Source: Armatimonadetes bacterium UBA1398
GTDB lineage: Bacteria; Armatimonadota; Zipacnadia; UBA1398
Direction of reading: 5' to 3'
DNA: 19,935 bases
Assembly: GCA_002305165.1 (NCBI GenBank)
Contig: DBQI01000061.1
Location: 70,033-89,967 of the forward strand
Part shown: positions 7,424-15,596 of the stretch, piece after piece
Layout: each line of letters starts with the position of its first letter
How positions within the stretch are numbered: the first letter of the stretch is position 1
Position numbers and translations under genes: made by a program
The notes under the pieces: generated by a model
What the model was told of the DNA's origin: nothing
Database searches by the model: none
The model's input: the letters and a program-made list of their open reading frames with translations, nothing else

Positions 7424-8566
7424 CTAGAGACCCAGGGCCGACTGCAGGTCGGCGGCGCGATGGGTCCTCTCCCAGGTGAAATCGGGATCACTGCGACCGA
7501 AGTGGCCGTACGAGGCGGTCTTGAGGTAGATGGGCCGCCGCAGGTCCAGGTACTCCACGATGCCCCGCGGCGAGAGATCGAAGGTCTCGCGAAGCACTCG
7601 GGTGATCTCGCCATCGTCCACGCGGCCGGTGCCGAAGGTCTCGACCACCAGGGAGACCGGCTGGGCGTGGCCGATGCAGTAGGAGATCTGGATCTCGCAC
7701 CGCTTGGCGGCGCCTGCGGCCACGATGTTCTTCGCCATATGCCGAGCCATGTACGCCGCGGAGCGGTCGACTTTGGAGGGATCCTTGCCCGAGAAGCACC
7801 CGCCCCCGTGCCGCGCCAACCCACCGTAGGTGTCCACGATGATCTTCCGGCCCGTGAGCCCCGTGTCGGCCTGGGGACCACCGATCTCGAACCGGCCCGT
7901 GCGGTTGATGAGGTACTCGGTGGTCTCGTCAACGAGATGCGCGGGGAGCGTAGGGAGCACGACTGACTCCATGACCTCGCTGCGGATGGTCGCGCAGTCG
8001 ACGTCAGGGCTGTGGTGGCAAGCGATGACGACAGTGTCGATGTGAACCGGCTGGTCGCCATGGTACCGCACGGAGACTTGGCTCTTGCCGTCAGGCCTCA
8101 GCCAAGGCAGGACCCCACTCTTTCTCACATCGGCGAGGGCCTTGGTGAGATGGTGAGCGTAGAGGATGGGCGAGGGCATCATCTGCTCGGTCTCGTCGGT
8201 GGCGTAGCCGAACATCATGCCCTGATCGCCCGCGCCGCCATCATCGACACCCAGAGCGATGTCCCTCGACTGCTCCTGAATCGCGAGGAGCACGCCGCAG
8301 GTACCCCCGGCGAAGCCATGGGCCGATTCGCTGTAGCCGATGGCCTCGAGGGTCTTGCGGACCACGTCCGCCATGTCCACATAGGCCCTCGTCGTGACCT
8401 CCCCAGCGACGATGGCCGCTCCCGTCGTCAGGAGCGTCTCCACGGCAACGCGCGCATCGGGGTCGTTCTTGAGGATCTCATCGAGGACCGCGTCTGACAC
8501 CTGATCGGCCATCTTGTCGGGATGGCCCTCCGTTACGGACTCCGAGGTCCATAGCCTGTCACTCAA
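7424..8566 (-). CDS. metK: S-adenosylmethionine synthetase (methionine adenosyltransferase)
   Basis: A 380-residue enzyme that makes S-adenosylmethionine from ATP and methionine. It shows the N-terminal ESVTEGHPDK with His15, the ATP-binding hexapeptide region GAGDQGMMFGYA (111-122), and the phosphate loop GGGCFSGKDPSKVDRS (254-269), which has Cys where Ala is most common. Length is normal for bacterial MetK. The start codon is TTG (8566-8564), supported by GGAGG on the minus strand 8 bases upstream; no nearby ATG fits the conserved N-terminus MSDRLWTSES. It lies 112 bp downstream of coaBC on the same strand and ends 27 bp from the convergent pseudouridine synthase gene. A structured leader that could mask the Shine-Dalgarno is listed separately. 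Confidence 0.96.
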   Translation of the reverse strand: MSDRLWTSESVTEGHPDKMADQVSDAVLDEILKNDPDARVAVETLLTTGAAIVAGEVTTRAYVDMADVVRKTLEAIGYSESAHGFAGGTCGVLLAIQEQSRDIALGVDDGGAGDQGMMFGYATDETEQMMPSPILYAHHLTKALADVRKSGVLPWLRPDGKSQVSVRYHGDQPVHIDTVVIACHHSPDVDCATIRSEVMESVVLPTLPAHLVDETTEYLINRTGRFEIGGPQADTGLTGRKIIVDTYGGLARHGGGCFSGKDPSKVDRSAAYMARHMAKNIVAAGAAKRCEIQISYCIGHAQPVSLVVETFGTGRVDDGEITRVLRETFDLSPRGIVEYLDLRRPIYLKTASYGHFGRSDPDFTWERTHRAADLQSALGL

Positions 8567-8570
8567 TGTT

Positions 8571-8609
8571 GCTGCCTCCGGCCTTGGCCGTCACCGTCGG
8601 AGGAGCAGC
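8571..8609 (-). promoter_or_regulatory. Shine-Dalgarno-masking hairpin in the metK leader
   Basis: In the metK transcript GCTGCTCCTCC (from 8609-8599) can pair with GGAGGCAGC (from 8579-8571), leaving a 2-base bulge. The second arm contains the metK Shine-Dalgarno GGAGG. The loop holds GGCCAAGGCC. A second complement to the same arm (TTGCTG, from 8624-8619) lies farther upstream, so two exclusive folds are possible. It does not match any SAM or SAH riboswitch I know. Confidence 0.35.
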
Positions 8610-8678
8610 GGGACCGGCCAGCAATGGCTGTCGCCCGGAGTGGGCGTGACCGATTGTGCATACCATACAGGAGAGAGG

Positions 8679-9890
8679 TTATCCCTTTCGGAGCCTCTGG
8701 GCAAGAAGCCCCACCAGGTGCCGTGCCGCGTGGCGCTTGCTCCCTCTGACCGCCTCTGGGGCGCTACCCGCCTGCAGAACCAGGATCTCGGTGTCATCCT
8801 GCCCCATTACCCCGCCTGGCCCCACTCGGTTGGCGACGACGATATCGCAGCCCTTGCTGGCGAGCTTCTCGGCCGCGCCGGTCTCGATGTTCTCCGTCTC
8901 AGCAGCGAAGCCGATCACGAGGCGCGGGCGGCGAGGAGCGCGGCAGACCTGCGCGAGGATGTCGTCGGTCCGCACGAGTTCCAGGGTCAGGTCCTCCCGG
9001 CCCGCCTTCTTGAGCTTGCCTGAGGCGACGTTGCGGGCTCTGAAATCGGCCACGGCAGCGGCGCCGATGTACGCGTCCGACTCAGGGGCGCGATCGAGCA
9101 CGGCCGCCGCCATCTCGGCAGCCGTCTCCACTCGGACGATCTCCGGCCCAGCGGGCGGATCGACGGTGACGGCGCCCGTCACGCACGTGACCTCCGCCCC
9201 CGCAAGCCACGCCTCGTAGGCGATCGCGAAGCCCATCTTGCCGCTGCTTCGGTTCGTCAGATACCGCAGGGGATCGATGGACTCCCTCGTAGGTCCGGTG
9301 CTGACGAGGACCCGACAACCCATCAAGGGCTTCTCCGCCAAGGCCCGCTCCGCGTAGGCGAGGATCTCCTCCAGCGGCGCCAGGCGCCCCCGACCGGTAT
9401 GCCCGCACGCCATCTCGCCCTCGCCCGGCTCCACGAGATGGTAGCCCATGGCGGCTAGGCGCTGAGCGTTCTCCTGGGTCGGGCTGTGGCCCCACATCCT
9501 CGGATTCATGGCGGGCGCTATGACAACGGGCGCATCTGACGCGCAAACGGTGGTTGTGAGCATGTCATCGCATATGCCCGTGGCGAGTTTCGCCATGGTG
9601 TTCGCCGTGGCAGGGGCGATGAGGATGAGGTCCGCCATGTCCGCCAAGCTGATGTGCTCGATGCGCTCAGGCACCGGATCCTCGAAGGGATCGACGGCGA
9701 CGTGGTAACTCGTGAGGCTTGAGAAAGCCCTGGGCGTGATGAGCTGGGTCGCCGACTTCGTCATGATGACCCTAACCTGAGCGCCCCGGCCCAGGAGCCG
9801 CCGGGCGAGTTCACAGGCTTTGTAGGCGGCTATGGAGCCGCATACGCCCAAGATGACAGTGGAGCCTTCGAGCCGATCCGGGTTGTTCAT
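8679..9890 (-). CDS. coaBC: Bifunctional phosphopantothenoylcysteine decarboxylase / phosphopantothenate-cysteine ligase
   Basis: A 403-residue bifunctional enzyme for two consecutive coenzyme A steps. The N-terminal CoaC flavoprotein domain (about 1-185) has GVCGSIAAYKA at 15-25, IEHISLAD with catalytic His79, PAMNPRMW at 126-133 and the active-site cysteine Cys162 in MACGHTGRGR. The C-terminal CoaB domain (about 190-403) has the nucleotide-binding signature STGPTRESIDPLRYLTNRSS, then AAAVADFR and GKLKK, the latter carrying the conserved lysines. Length is normal. The ATG at 9890 overlaps the gmk stop codon as TAATG, a geometry that suggests translational coupling. metK follows on the same strand. 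The common bacterial arrangement is gmk, rpoZ, coaBC; here no omega-subunit gene lies between them. Confidence 0.96.
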   Translation of the reverse strand: MNNPDRLEGSTVILGVCGSIAAYKACELARRLLGRGAQVRVIMTKSATQLITPRAFSSLTSYHVAVDPFEDPVPERIEHISLADMADLILIAPATANTMAKLATGICDDMLTTTVCASDAPVVIAPAMNPRMWGHSPTQENAQRLAAMGYHLVEPGEGEMACGHTGRGRLAPLEEILAYAERALAEKPLMGCRVLVSTGPTRESIDPLRYLTNRSSGKMGFAIAYEAWLAGAEVTCVTGAVTVDPPAGPEIVRVETAAEMAAAVLDRAPESDAYIGAAAVADFRARNVASGKLKKAGREDLTLELVRTDDILAQVCRAPRRPRLVIGFAAETENIETGAAEKLASKGCDIVVANRVGPGGVMGQDDTEILVLQAGSAPEAVRGSKRHAARHLVGLLAQRLRKG

Positions 9891-10543
9891 TACACACCCC
9901 GATAGTTCTGGTCGAGGAAGGCCTGAATATCGAGCCTAGACACCCGCGAGCGCTCCGCGTCGATGACGGAGCGAAACTGCTCGATGGCGCGGTCGAGGTC
10001 GTCGTTGATGACGAGGTAATCGTAGAGGGGCCAGGCGGCGAGCTCGGAGGCATAGGCGGCCTCGCGCTCCATGATCGCGGCTTCGGAGTCGGTTCCACGG
10101 CTGCGCAGACGCTGACTGAGTTCCCGGGCGCCCGGAGGCAGGAGAAGGATCAGGACTGCCTCGGGCAGCGCCGCCCGTATCTGCCGCGCGCCCTGAATCT
10201 CGATCTCCAGCAGGATGTCGCGCCCCTCGGCGACGGCGGCCTCCACAGGCTTCTTGGGGGTGCCATAGCGGTGGCCGGCATAGTAGGCATGCTCCAGCAT
10301 CTCTCCCGCCGCCACCATGGCCTCGAACTCCTCCGTACTGACGAACCAGTAGTCGCGGCCGTGTACGTCGCCTTCTCGCGGTGGGCGGGTCGTCGCCGAG
10401 ACGGAGTAACCGAGGCGGGAGTCGGCCTCCATGGCGGGCCGAACGACGGAGCCTTTGCCGCTGCCGCTGGGGCCGCTGATCACGAAGACGATGCCGGTGG
10501 ATCGGTGTGGATGCTGTGCCTCCATCGTAGGCTGATTGTACAC
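9890..10543 (-). CDS. gmk: Guanylate kinase
   Basis: A 217-residue cytoplasmic enzyme that phosphorylates GMP to GDP with ATP. The P-loop is GPSGSGKG at 24-31, and the GMP-binding region SVSATTRPPREGDVHGRDYWF spans about 47-67 (motif described by its key Ser, Arg, Arg and Tyr residues). YGTPKKPVEAA and the ILLEIEIQGARQIR stretch are also typical. The annotated start is a GTG at 10543 with CGGAG 5 bases upstream, a short spacing. The alternative is the ATG at 10525, which has no Shine-Dalgarno but lies 9 bases after a TACAAT that resembles a -10 box, so a leaderless message is possible. The gene is divergent from nagA across 135 bp and is the first of gmk, coaBC and metK. Confidence 0.95.
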   Translation of the reverse strand: MYNQPTMEAQHPHRSTGIVFVISGPSGSGKGSVVRPAMEADSRLGYSVSATTRPPREGDVHGRDYWFVSTEEFEAMVAAGEMLEHAYYAGHRYGTPKKPVEAAVAEGRDILLEIEIQGARQIRAALPEAVLILLLPPGARELSQRLRSRGTDSEAAIMEREAAYASELAAWPLYDYLVINDDLDRAIEQFRSVIDAERSRVSRLDIQAFLDQNYRGV

Positions 10544-10611
10544 GGTGCTCCGGACTGCGGCCAGAGTCTCGAAGGCGGCCCGTGCGCCTCGCGTGGCCCG
10601 ACCGTCGGGGA

Positions 10612-10622
10612 TGTGGTATAAG
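10612..10622 (+). promoter_or_regulatory. Possible extended -10 promoter for the nagA operon
   Basis: TGGTATAAG (10614-10622) fits an extended -10 element (TGn followed by a hexamer that matches TATAAT at five of six positions). It lies about 57 bases before the nagA ATG in the gmk/nagA divergent interval. The -35 region at the expected spacing (TGGCCC) is not recognisable, as is common for extended -10 promoters. The prediction rests on this motif alone. Confidence 0.4.
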
Positions 10623-10678
10623 CCTCGTACGGCCTGCGCCGACCCGATCGACCCATCGACTGGGGGACCGCCTCCATC

Positions 10679-11842
10679 ATGTACACCATCGTCCGTTGCC
10701 GACTAGCGACGCGCACTCGCCTCGTCTCCGACTCGTGGATCTCCATCACTGGCTCGCGGATCTCCGCCACGGGCACCATGAAACAGGGCGTTCCGGAGGA
10801 TGGGGAAGTGTACGACGCCGGCGGCGGCATCGTGGCGCCGGGGTTCATCGACATGCACATCCATGGCTACGGCGGCCGCTCATTCGATTCTGAGGATGAG
10901 GCGGACCTAAGAGCGGGGAGTGTCGCCCTGGCCCAGCACGGCGTCACGTCCTTCCTGGCGACGCTGCCAGCCCTGAGCCGACGGCGCACCGAGGCCGCGC
11001 TCGAGGCCATTCGGCGAGTAATGATCGCGCCCGAGCCCGACGGCGCGAGGATTCTCGGGGCCCACCTAGAGGGCCCCTACCTCGGCCCTGAGCGCCCCGG
11101 CGCCCAGGACACCTCGGCGATCCGGCCTATCGATCTCGCCGAGGTGCGAGACTGGCTCCAGTACGACTCACGGCTGGTCCGGATGATGACCTTCGCCCCC
11201 GAACTCGCGGGCTCCGATGACCTCATCCGGCTGCTGTCGCGCTACGGCGTCATACCGGCCATCGGCCACACGGTGGCGAGCTATGAGCGCACCATGGCGG
11301 CCATCGACGCGGGGGCGTGGTACTGCATCCACACCTTCAATGGGATGAAGCCCTTCCACCACCGTGACCCGGGTCCGATCGCCGCCGTGCTCTCCCGCGA
11401 GCATGTCCATTGCGAGATCATCGCCGACGGAGTCCACAACCACATCGGGGCGTTGCGACTCCTCGTGCGCGCGAAGGGCTGTGACCGCACATTGCTTGTC
11501 TCCGACGCCATAGCCCTGGCCGGCTCCGAGCAGGCGTCGGGCACCATCGCTCGCTCGAAGGTGGAGGTTCGGGGCGATGCAGCCCAGCTCGGCAACGGTA
11601 CCCTCGCGGGCGGCGTGCGGGCGCTCGATCACGGCCTGCGGGTCGCGGTCCAGGCGCTGGAGGAGGAGGGGTTGCCCAAGGTCCTTCGCACGGTCTCACA
11701 GAACCAGGCCCGAGTGCTGGGGCACGAGAACCAGCTTGGCGGGCTCGCCCCCGGCATGGCGGCTGATCTTGTGGTGCTCGACCGTGGCCTCAAAGTGCGC
11801 CACGTCGTGCTTCGCGGCCGACCCGTGCACATCGAGGGTTGA
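10679..11842 (+). CDS. nagA: N-acetylglucosamine-6-phosphate deacetylase
   Basis: A 387-residue amidohydrolase-fold enzyme that removes acetate from N-acetylglucosamine 6-phosphate in amino-sugar catabolism and cell-wall recycling. The metal ligands and catalytic residues are in place: APGFIDMHIHGYGG with His60 and His62, HLEGPYLG with Glu131, IGHT with His197, HTFNGM with His218, ADGVH with His253, and SDAIALAG with the catalytic Asp276. The C-terminal NGTLAGG and GMAADLVVLD blocks are typical of the beta-sandwich strands. The ATG at 10679 has TGGGGGA about 11 bases upstream, and the N-terminus matches the family. It is the first gene of the plus-strand series of six. No nagB or transporter is nearby, so the rest of the amino-sugar pathway must be elsewhere. 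Confidence 0.93.
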   Translation: MYTIVRCRLATRTRLVSDSWISITGSRISATGTMKQGVPEDGEVYDAGGGIVAPGFIDMHIHGYGGRSFDSEDEADLRAGSVALAQHGVTSFLATLPALSRRRTEAALEAIRRVMIAPEPDGARILGAHLEGPYLGPERPGAQDTSAIRPIDLAEVRDWLQYDSRLVRMMTFAPELAGSDDLIRLLSRYGVIPAIGHTVASYERTMAAIDAGAWYCIHTFNGMKPFHHRDPGPIAAVLSREHVHCEIIADGVHNHIGALRLLVRAKGCDRTLLVSDAIALAGSEQASGTIARSKVEVRGDAAQLGNGTLAGGVRALDHGLRVAVQALEEEGLPKVLRTVSQNQARVLGHENQLGGLAPGMAADLVVLDRGLKVRHVVLRGRPVHIEG

Positions 11843-11931
11843 GACCGCCAGGAATCTCGGCGATGGCCGTCGAAAGTCCATGGGTGAGCAACCCCTGAGT
11901 TCCGCGTGTCCGGACAACGAGCGGAGGCGCT

Positions 11932-12885
11932 ATGAACAAGTGGGTAGACACCTCCCAAGGCATCGCCGGCGCCGTGCTGGCAGCATCGATCGGCGACGCC
12001 CTCGGTGCCCCTTACGAGGGTGATCCTGAGTTCGGGGCACTCGTTGCGACCAGGCCCGTTATCGACTACCGCCCACGCATACGCTATGAGCCGGGCTCGT
12101 ACTCGGGTGGGTCGGAGCTCCTCCTGATCCAGATCAGCGGCATCGTGAACGCGTCCGACCGCTGGCAAGAGGACACTGCCGAGCGGCTGTGCGGGTGGGT
12201 TCTCCAGGGGGCGCGGGCGGGTCTCACGACCCAGGCGGCCGTCGTGCGTCTCCGGTCCGACAAGCCCTGGACGGAGAGCGGCGTGGAGCGGGGACCCCAG
12301 GGCACTGCTGGCCTCATGCGGTCGGCCGCGGCCGCCCTGGCGAGCGCCGACGATCCCTCCGCGGCAGCCGAGCTGGCACGCGAGGCGTGTCTGATCACTC
12401 ATCGCTGGGTGGAGAGCCTCACCGCCGCGCGTATCCTCGGCTACGCTCTCGCCTCTCTCGTCAGCAGCGAGGGGATACACCCATATGACGCCGTGAATGA
12501 GGCGTGCAGGCGAGCAGGCCCGGGGCTTATGGCCCAGAGGGTGTACCGTGCCCTCGAACTCGCCGAAGGCCCGGCGACGGATGAGGGGGCGGTGGCGGAA
12601 CTGGGCAAGAGCAGCCATGTCCACGAAGCCTTCCCCGTTGCCGTCTACTTCGCGGTGAAGTACGCGGGCGACATAGCCACGACTCTCTCCCACTGCGCCT
12701 GGCGGACCAGCCAGGGCGATACGGATAGCATCTGCTTCCTGGCGGGTCTGATCGCGGGCGCGACGGCGGGCACGATCGGGATCCCCGGCGCGTGGCTGTC
12801 GGCCCTGCGGCACCGCGAGCTGCTGCAGCGAGCGGCTCTGAAGCTGCAGCTCTGCCCCCAGATAAGGACTGCGGGCGTTCCCTGA
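11932..12885 (+). CDS. ADP-ribosylglycohydrolase-fold protein with altered metal site
   Basis: A 317-residue, all-alpha protein of the ADP-ribosylglycohydrolase (DraG/ARH) superfamily. Its N-terminus IAGAVLAASIGDALGAPYEG (11-30) and C-terminus SQGDTDSICFLAGLIAGATAG (260-280) carry the two family landmarks. Active members bind two magnesium ions through a first-site Thr-Asp-Asp-Thr and a second-site Gly-Asp-Thr-Asp. Here the second site is kept (Asp263, Thr264, Asp265) but the first site reads GSYSGGSELLL (55-65), with both aspartates lost. It may therefore be catalytically weak, use another metal arrangement, or serve as a partner of the next gene. GGAGG lies 4 bases before the ATG. It sits 89 bp after nagA and 42 bp before a second superfamily member. 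Substrate unknown; a nucleoside or glycosyl-amine bond is a guess. Confidence 0.8.
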   Translation: MNKWVDTSQGIAGAVLAASIGDALGAPYEGDPEFGALVATRPVIDYRPRIRYEPGSYSGGSELLLIQISGIVNASDRWQEDTAERLCGWVLQGARAGLTTQAAVVRLRSDKPWTESGVERGPQGTAGLMRSAAAALASADDPSAAAELAREACLITHRWVESLTAARILGYALASLVSSEGIHPYDAVNEACRRAGPGLMAQRVYRALELAEGPATDEGAVAELGKSSHVHEAFPVAVYFAVKYAGDIATTLSHCAWRTSQGDTDSICFLAGLIAGATAGTIGIPGAWLSALRHRELLQRAALKLQLCPQIRTAGVP

Positions 12886-12927
12886 CGAACCCATCGAGAC
12901 GCGCCAACGGAAGAGAGGCGGGACAGC

Positions 12928-14280
12928 ATGGACCTTACTTGGCTGCGTCTGGGCCCTGCTGACGTGCATGTCGAACGGCTGCAGGCGGAGCAAGAGGGGC
13001 GCGACATCGGCGCCCTGGTCGGCCGCTTCGAGGATCTCGGTGATATGAGCAGATCCGGCGAGGACGTCGCGTCGGATGCGTACCAGCGGGCCCTTGGATC
13101 GCTGCTTGATGATGTGCAGCGAGCGCCATTTCGGGACGACTACCCCTACGATGAGCCCTCCGACCTCGAGAGCATCCTCGCCCGGCGGCGCCAGGGGCCC
13201 AAGCTGGCCGAGCCGGTGACGGGCGACGCGCTGCTGGATCGGCTGCGAGGGGCGTGGGCGGGCCGCTGTGCGGGCTGTCTCCTGGGGAAGCCGGTCGAGG
13301 GGTGGCGCCGGGACCGGATGCACGGCTACCTGCGAGACCTGAATCGGTTCCCCCTGGACCGGTATTTCGCCGCGGACGTGCCGCCCGAGATCGCCGAGAG
13401 ATACCACATTGACCCACGCAACCCGGGCTACATCGAGAACGTGACCGCCATGCCCGAGGACGATGACACGAACTACACGGTGACGGGGTTCGCCATTGTC
13501 AGGAACCACGGGCCGAGCTTCACGTCTGAGGACGTTGCCAGCTTCTGGCTGGGCAACATCCCCGTTCTTCATGTCTGCACCGCCGAGCGGGTGGCTTACA
13601 AGAACCTCGTCTGCGCCATCTTGCCACCGGATTCCGCCTCGTACCGCAACCCCTACCGCGAGTGGATCGGGGCCCAGATACGCGCCGACGCCTTCGGCTA
13701 TCTCGCCGCCGGAGACCCGGAACTCGCGGCGAGCTGGGGCTGGCGCGACGCGCGTATCTCGCACATCAAGAACGGGATCTACGGCGAGATGTGGGCCGCC
13801 GCGACCATAGCCGCCGCCTTCCGCACCGACGATCCGAAGGAGGCGATCCTCGCCGGCCTCGCCCAGGTCCCCGAGAACTCGCGGCTGGTGAGCAGTGTGG
13901 ATCAGGTCATCGGATGGCACGAGGAGGGCGTCGGATACGACGACGCCTGCGAGCGATTCCATGGCATCTGGAATGAGACGCATGGTCACGACTGGTGCCA
14001 TACCATCTCGAACGCGATGATCGTCACCATCGGCCTGCTGTGGGGCGAGGGTGACTTCGCACTCTCCATCTGCCGCGCCGTCCAGCCCTGCTTCGACACG
14101 GACTGCAACGGGGCCACGGTCGGGTCCATCATCGGCGCCCTGCTCGGCAGGAAGGCTCTGCCCGAGGACTGGTTGGAGCCCATGCGGGACACGCTCATCA
14201 CTGGCGTCGCTGGCTACCACAGGGTCAGCATCTCCGAGATGGCTGACCTCACAAAGCGGCTTATCGACGACCGGGCATAG
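12928..14280 (+). CDS. ADP-ribosylglycohydrolase family protein with intact metal motifs
   Basis: A 450-residue protein. Residues 1 to about 105 form an extension (MDLTWLRLGPADVHVERLQ) that I do not recognise. The ADP-ribosylglycohydrolase fold starts at LLDRLRGAWAGRCAGCLLGKPVEG (about 107-130). The first metal site is EDDDTNY (Asp178, Asp179, Asp180, Thr181), and the second is FDTDCNGATVGSIIGALLG with Asp390 and Asp392. Both metal sites are intact, so it is probably an active hydrolase of an N- or O-glycosidic bond, although ADP-ribose need not be the substrate. It has no signal peptide. AGAGAGG lies about 10 bases before the ATG. It follows the altered paralogue by 42 bp and precedes the acyltransferase by 26 bp, which supports one operon. 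Confidence 0.85.
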   Translation: MDLTWLRLGPADVHVERLQAEQEGRDIGALVGRFEDLGDMSRSGEDVASDAYQRALGSLLDDVQRAPFRDDYPYDEPSDLESILARRRQGPKLAEPVTGDALLDRLRGAWAGRCAGCLLGKPVEGWRRDRMHGYLRDLNRFPLDRYFAADVPPEIAERYHIDPRNPGYIENVTAMPEDDDTNYTVTGFAIVRNHGPSFTSEDVASFWLGNIPVLHVCTAERVAYKNLVCAILPPDSASYRNPYREWIGAQIRADAFGYLAAGDPELAASWGWRDARISHIKNGIYGEMWAAATIAAAFRTDDPKEAILAGLAQVPENSRLVSSVDQVIGWHEEGVGYDDACERFHGIWNETHGHDWCHTISNAMIVTIGLLWGEGDFALSICRAVQPCFDTDCNGATVGSIIGALLGRKALPEDWLEPMRDTLITGVAGYHRVSISEMADLTKRLIDDRA

Positions 14281-14306
14281 CTCGGCGTAGGCGAGAGGAC
14301 CAACCT

Positions 14307-15593
14307 GTGCAGTTCCCCGAGCTCCTCGACGCGCTTGGAGTTACCGATCCAGATGGGGATCTCGCCGCCCATTGGGAGGAGTCCCTGGCAACCCTACCTC
14401 TCGACGCCCCGACATTCCTGCGGCCGGAGCGGATCAGCGAGTGGCGGGAGTTCTGCCGCATATCGCCCGAGGTGGACGGCGTGCTCCACGAGGCAGCGCG
14501 GGTGATCGACGGCGACCCGCACCTGCGGGCCTTCGCCTGGCACCTCTATCGTCGGCTGTACGTCCATGTGGAGAGCGGCGGGTTCAGCGACTGGCCGAGC
14601 CTCGACAGGCGCCTTCCCGACGCGCCTGACGCCGTCTACCTGCTCGTTTGCTTGGCCGCCGTGCCGGGGACTCTCAAGGCGCACGCGCACCTCGGAGTGC
14701 CCCTGGACATCACCCGCGACACTATGCTCGAGGTGAAGTGCTTCGCGGCCAACTACGCCGACTGGACCGGCGGGCGGGTGGGAATCATCAAGTCGCAGGT
14801 GTTCTGGCTGCGGCACTACCCGGCCGGACGCCTGTTCCGCGTGGGCCGATTCGAGTTCATGATTCAGCCATTCCGGGGCGATCTGAGCGTCTATCGGCAT
14901 CGGGAGTCGGGCAAGGTGGTCGCCCTCTCCGGCGACGGCGTTACCTACGATGCCAGAGGATACATTCCCATCCCCGGCCTTACCGACCAGCAACTCGGCT
15001 TTACGGCGCGTCTGGAGGAGTCGGACGGCGCGGTCACCAGCAACGTCGTGAGCCCGCGCGGCATCGGGCTGCCCGAGCGCGTGCGGCTCTCCCTCGCCGA
15101 GTGGGAGCCGGTCCTCTCCCCCGGTGATCTGACGCTCGATATGCACATTCCCTCGGGTGGCGGAATGACGCCCGAGGCATGCCAGGACGCGATGGTACGG
15201 GGCCTCGAGTTCTTCGCGCGCACCTTCCCCGACCGGCCTGTCAGCACCGTTAGCTGCTTCTCGTGGATCTACAACCCTGAGCTCGAGACGATCCTGGGCA
15301 ATGACTCCAACTTGGTGAGGCATCTCAAGGAGCTGTACCTCTTCCCCATCCGGTCGACGGGCCGCGATGGCCTGTTTTTCCTCTTCTATGACGATGACAT
15401 CGACCCCAAGACGGCGCGGCGGGATACGAGTGTACGCCGGGCCGTCCTCGATCACCTCAACGCGGGCGGGCGCCTGCGATCGAGTGGCATGTTCGCGCTG
15501 GGGAGGGACCTGAGCGACTACGGTATGGGCATCTACCGGCGGGATTGGCCTGCGGAGGGGCTGCCTCCGTGGCTCGCTGGGCTACGGGTATAG
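14307..15593 (+). CDS. NAT_N/GNAT_C-type acyltransferase domain protein
   Basis: A 428-residue protein that resembles bacterial acyltransferases with an N-terminal NAT_N (DUF5596-like) and a C-terminal GNAT_C domain. The recognisable blocks are MHIPSGGGMTPEACQDAM (279-296), FFARTFPDRPV, SCFSWIYNPELETIL (316-330) and NDSNLVRH. The N-terminal helical half contains GVPLDITRDTMLEV, which is also typical. GNAT-fold enzymes transfer an acyl group from acyl-CoA to an amine or hydroxyl; the acceptor is unknown. The start is a GTG at 14307 with AGAGGA 7 bases upstream. The TAG stop at 15591-15593 is part of TAGGAG, the Shine-Dalgarno of the next gene, which implies coupling. I am fairly sure of the family but not of its substrate. 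Confidence 0.75.
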   Translation: MQFPELLDALGVTDPDGDLAAHWEESLATLPLDAPTFLRPERISEWREFCRISPEVDGVLHEAARVIDGDPHLRAFAWHLYRRLYVHVESGGFSDWPSLDRRLPDAPDAVYLLVCLAAVPGTLKAHAHLGVPLDITRDTMLEVKCFAANYADWTGGRVGIIKSQVFWLRHYPAGRLFRVGRFEFMIQPFRGDLSVYRHRESGKVVALSGDGVTYDARGYIPIPGLTDQQLGFTARLEESDGAVTSNVVSPRGIGLPERVRLSLAEWEPVLSPGDLTLDMHIPSGGGMTPEACQDAMVRGLEFFARTFPDRPVSTVSCFSWIYNPELETILGNDSNLVRHLKELYLFPIRSTGRDGLFFLFYDDDIDPKTARRDTSVRRAVLDHLNAGGRLRSSGMFALGRDLSDYGMGIYRRDWPAEGLPPWLAGLRV

Positions 15594-15596
15594 GAG
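15593..15596 (+). promoter_or_regulatory. Shine-Dalgarno GGAG that fixes the start of the first secreted paralogue
   Basis: GGAG (15593-15596) overlaps the TAG stop of the acyltransferase and lies 8 bases before GTG 15605. This, together with the signal peptide that follows, selects 15605 over the upstream in-frame start at 15545, which lies inside the acyltransferase gene. Confidence 0.75.

Noticed and set aside
8567..8690. A known SAM or SAH riboswitch before metK
   Set aside because: Conserved cores of SAM-I, SAM-II and SAH riboswitches were not recognisable. Only the Shine-Dalgarno-pairing segment remains.
11629..14220. A very long open frame of 863 codons on the minus strand
   Set aside because: It lies opposite nagA and both ADP-ribosylglycohydrolase genes, which have clear motifs. 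Its translation has no recognisable domain. It is the usual antisense artefact of GC-rich third codon positions.
14394..15455. A 353-codon minus-strand frame
   Set aside because: It is antisense to the acyltransferase gene and contains low-complexity His, Arg and Glu patterns without motifs.
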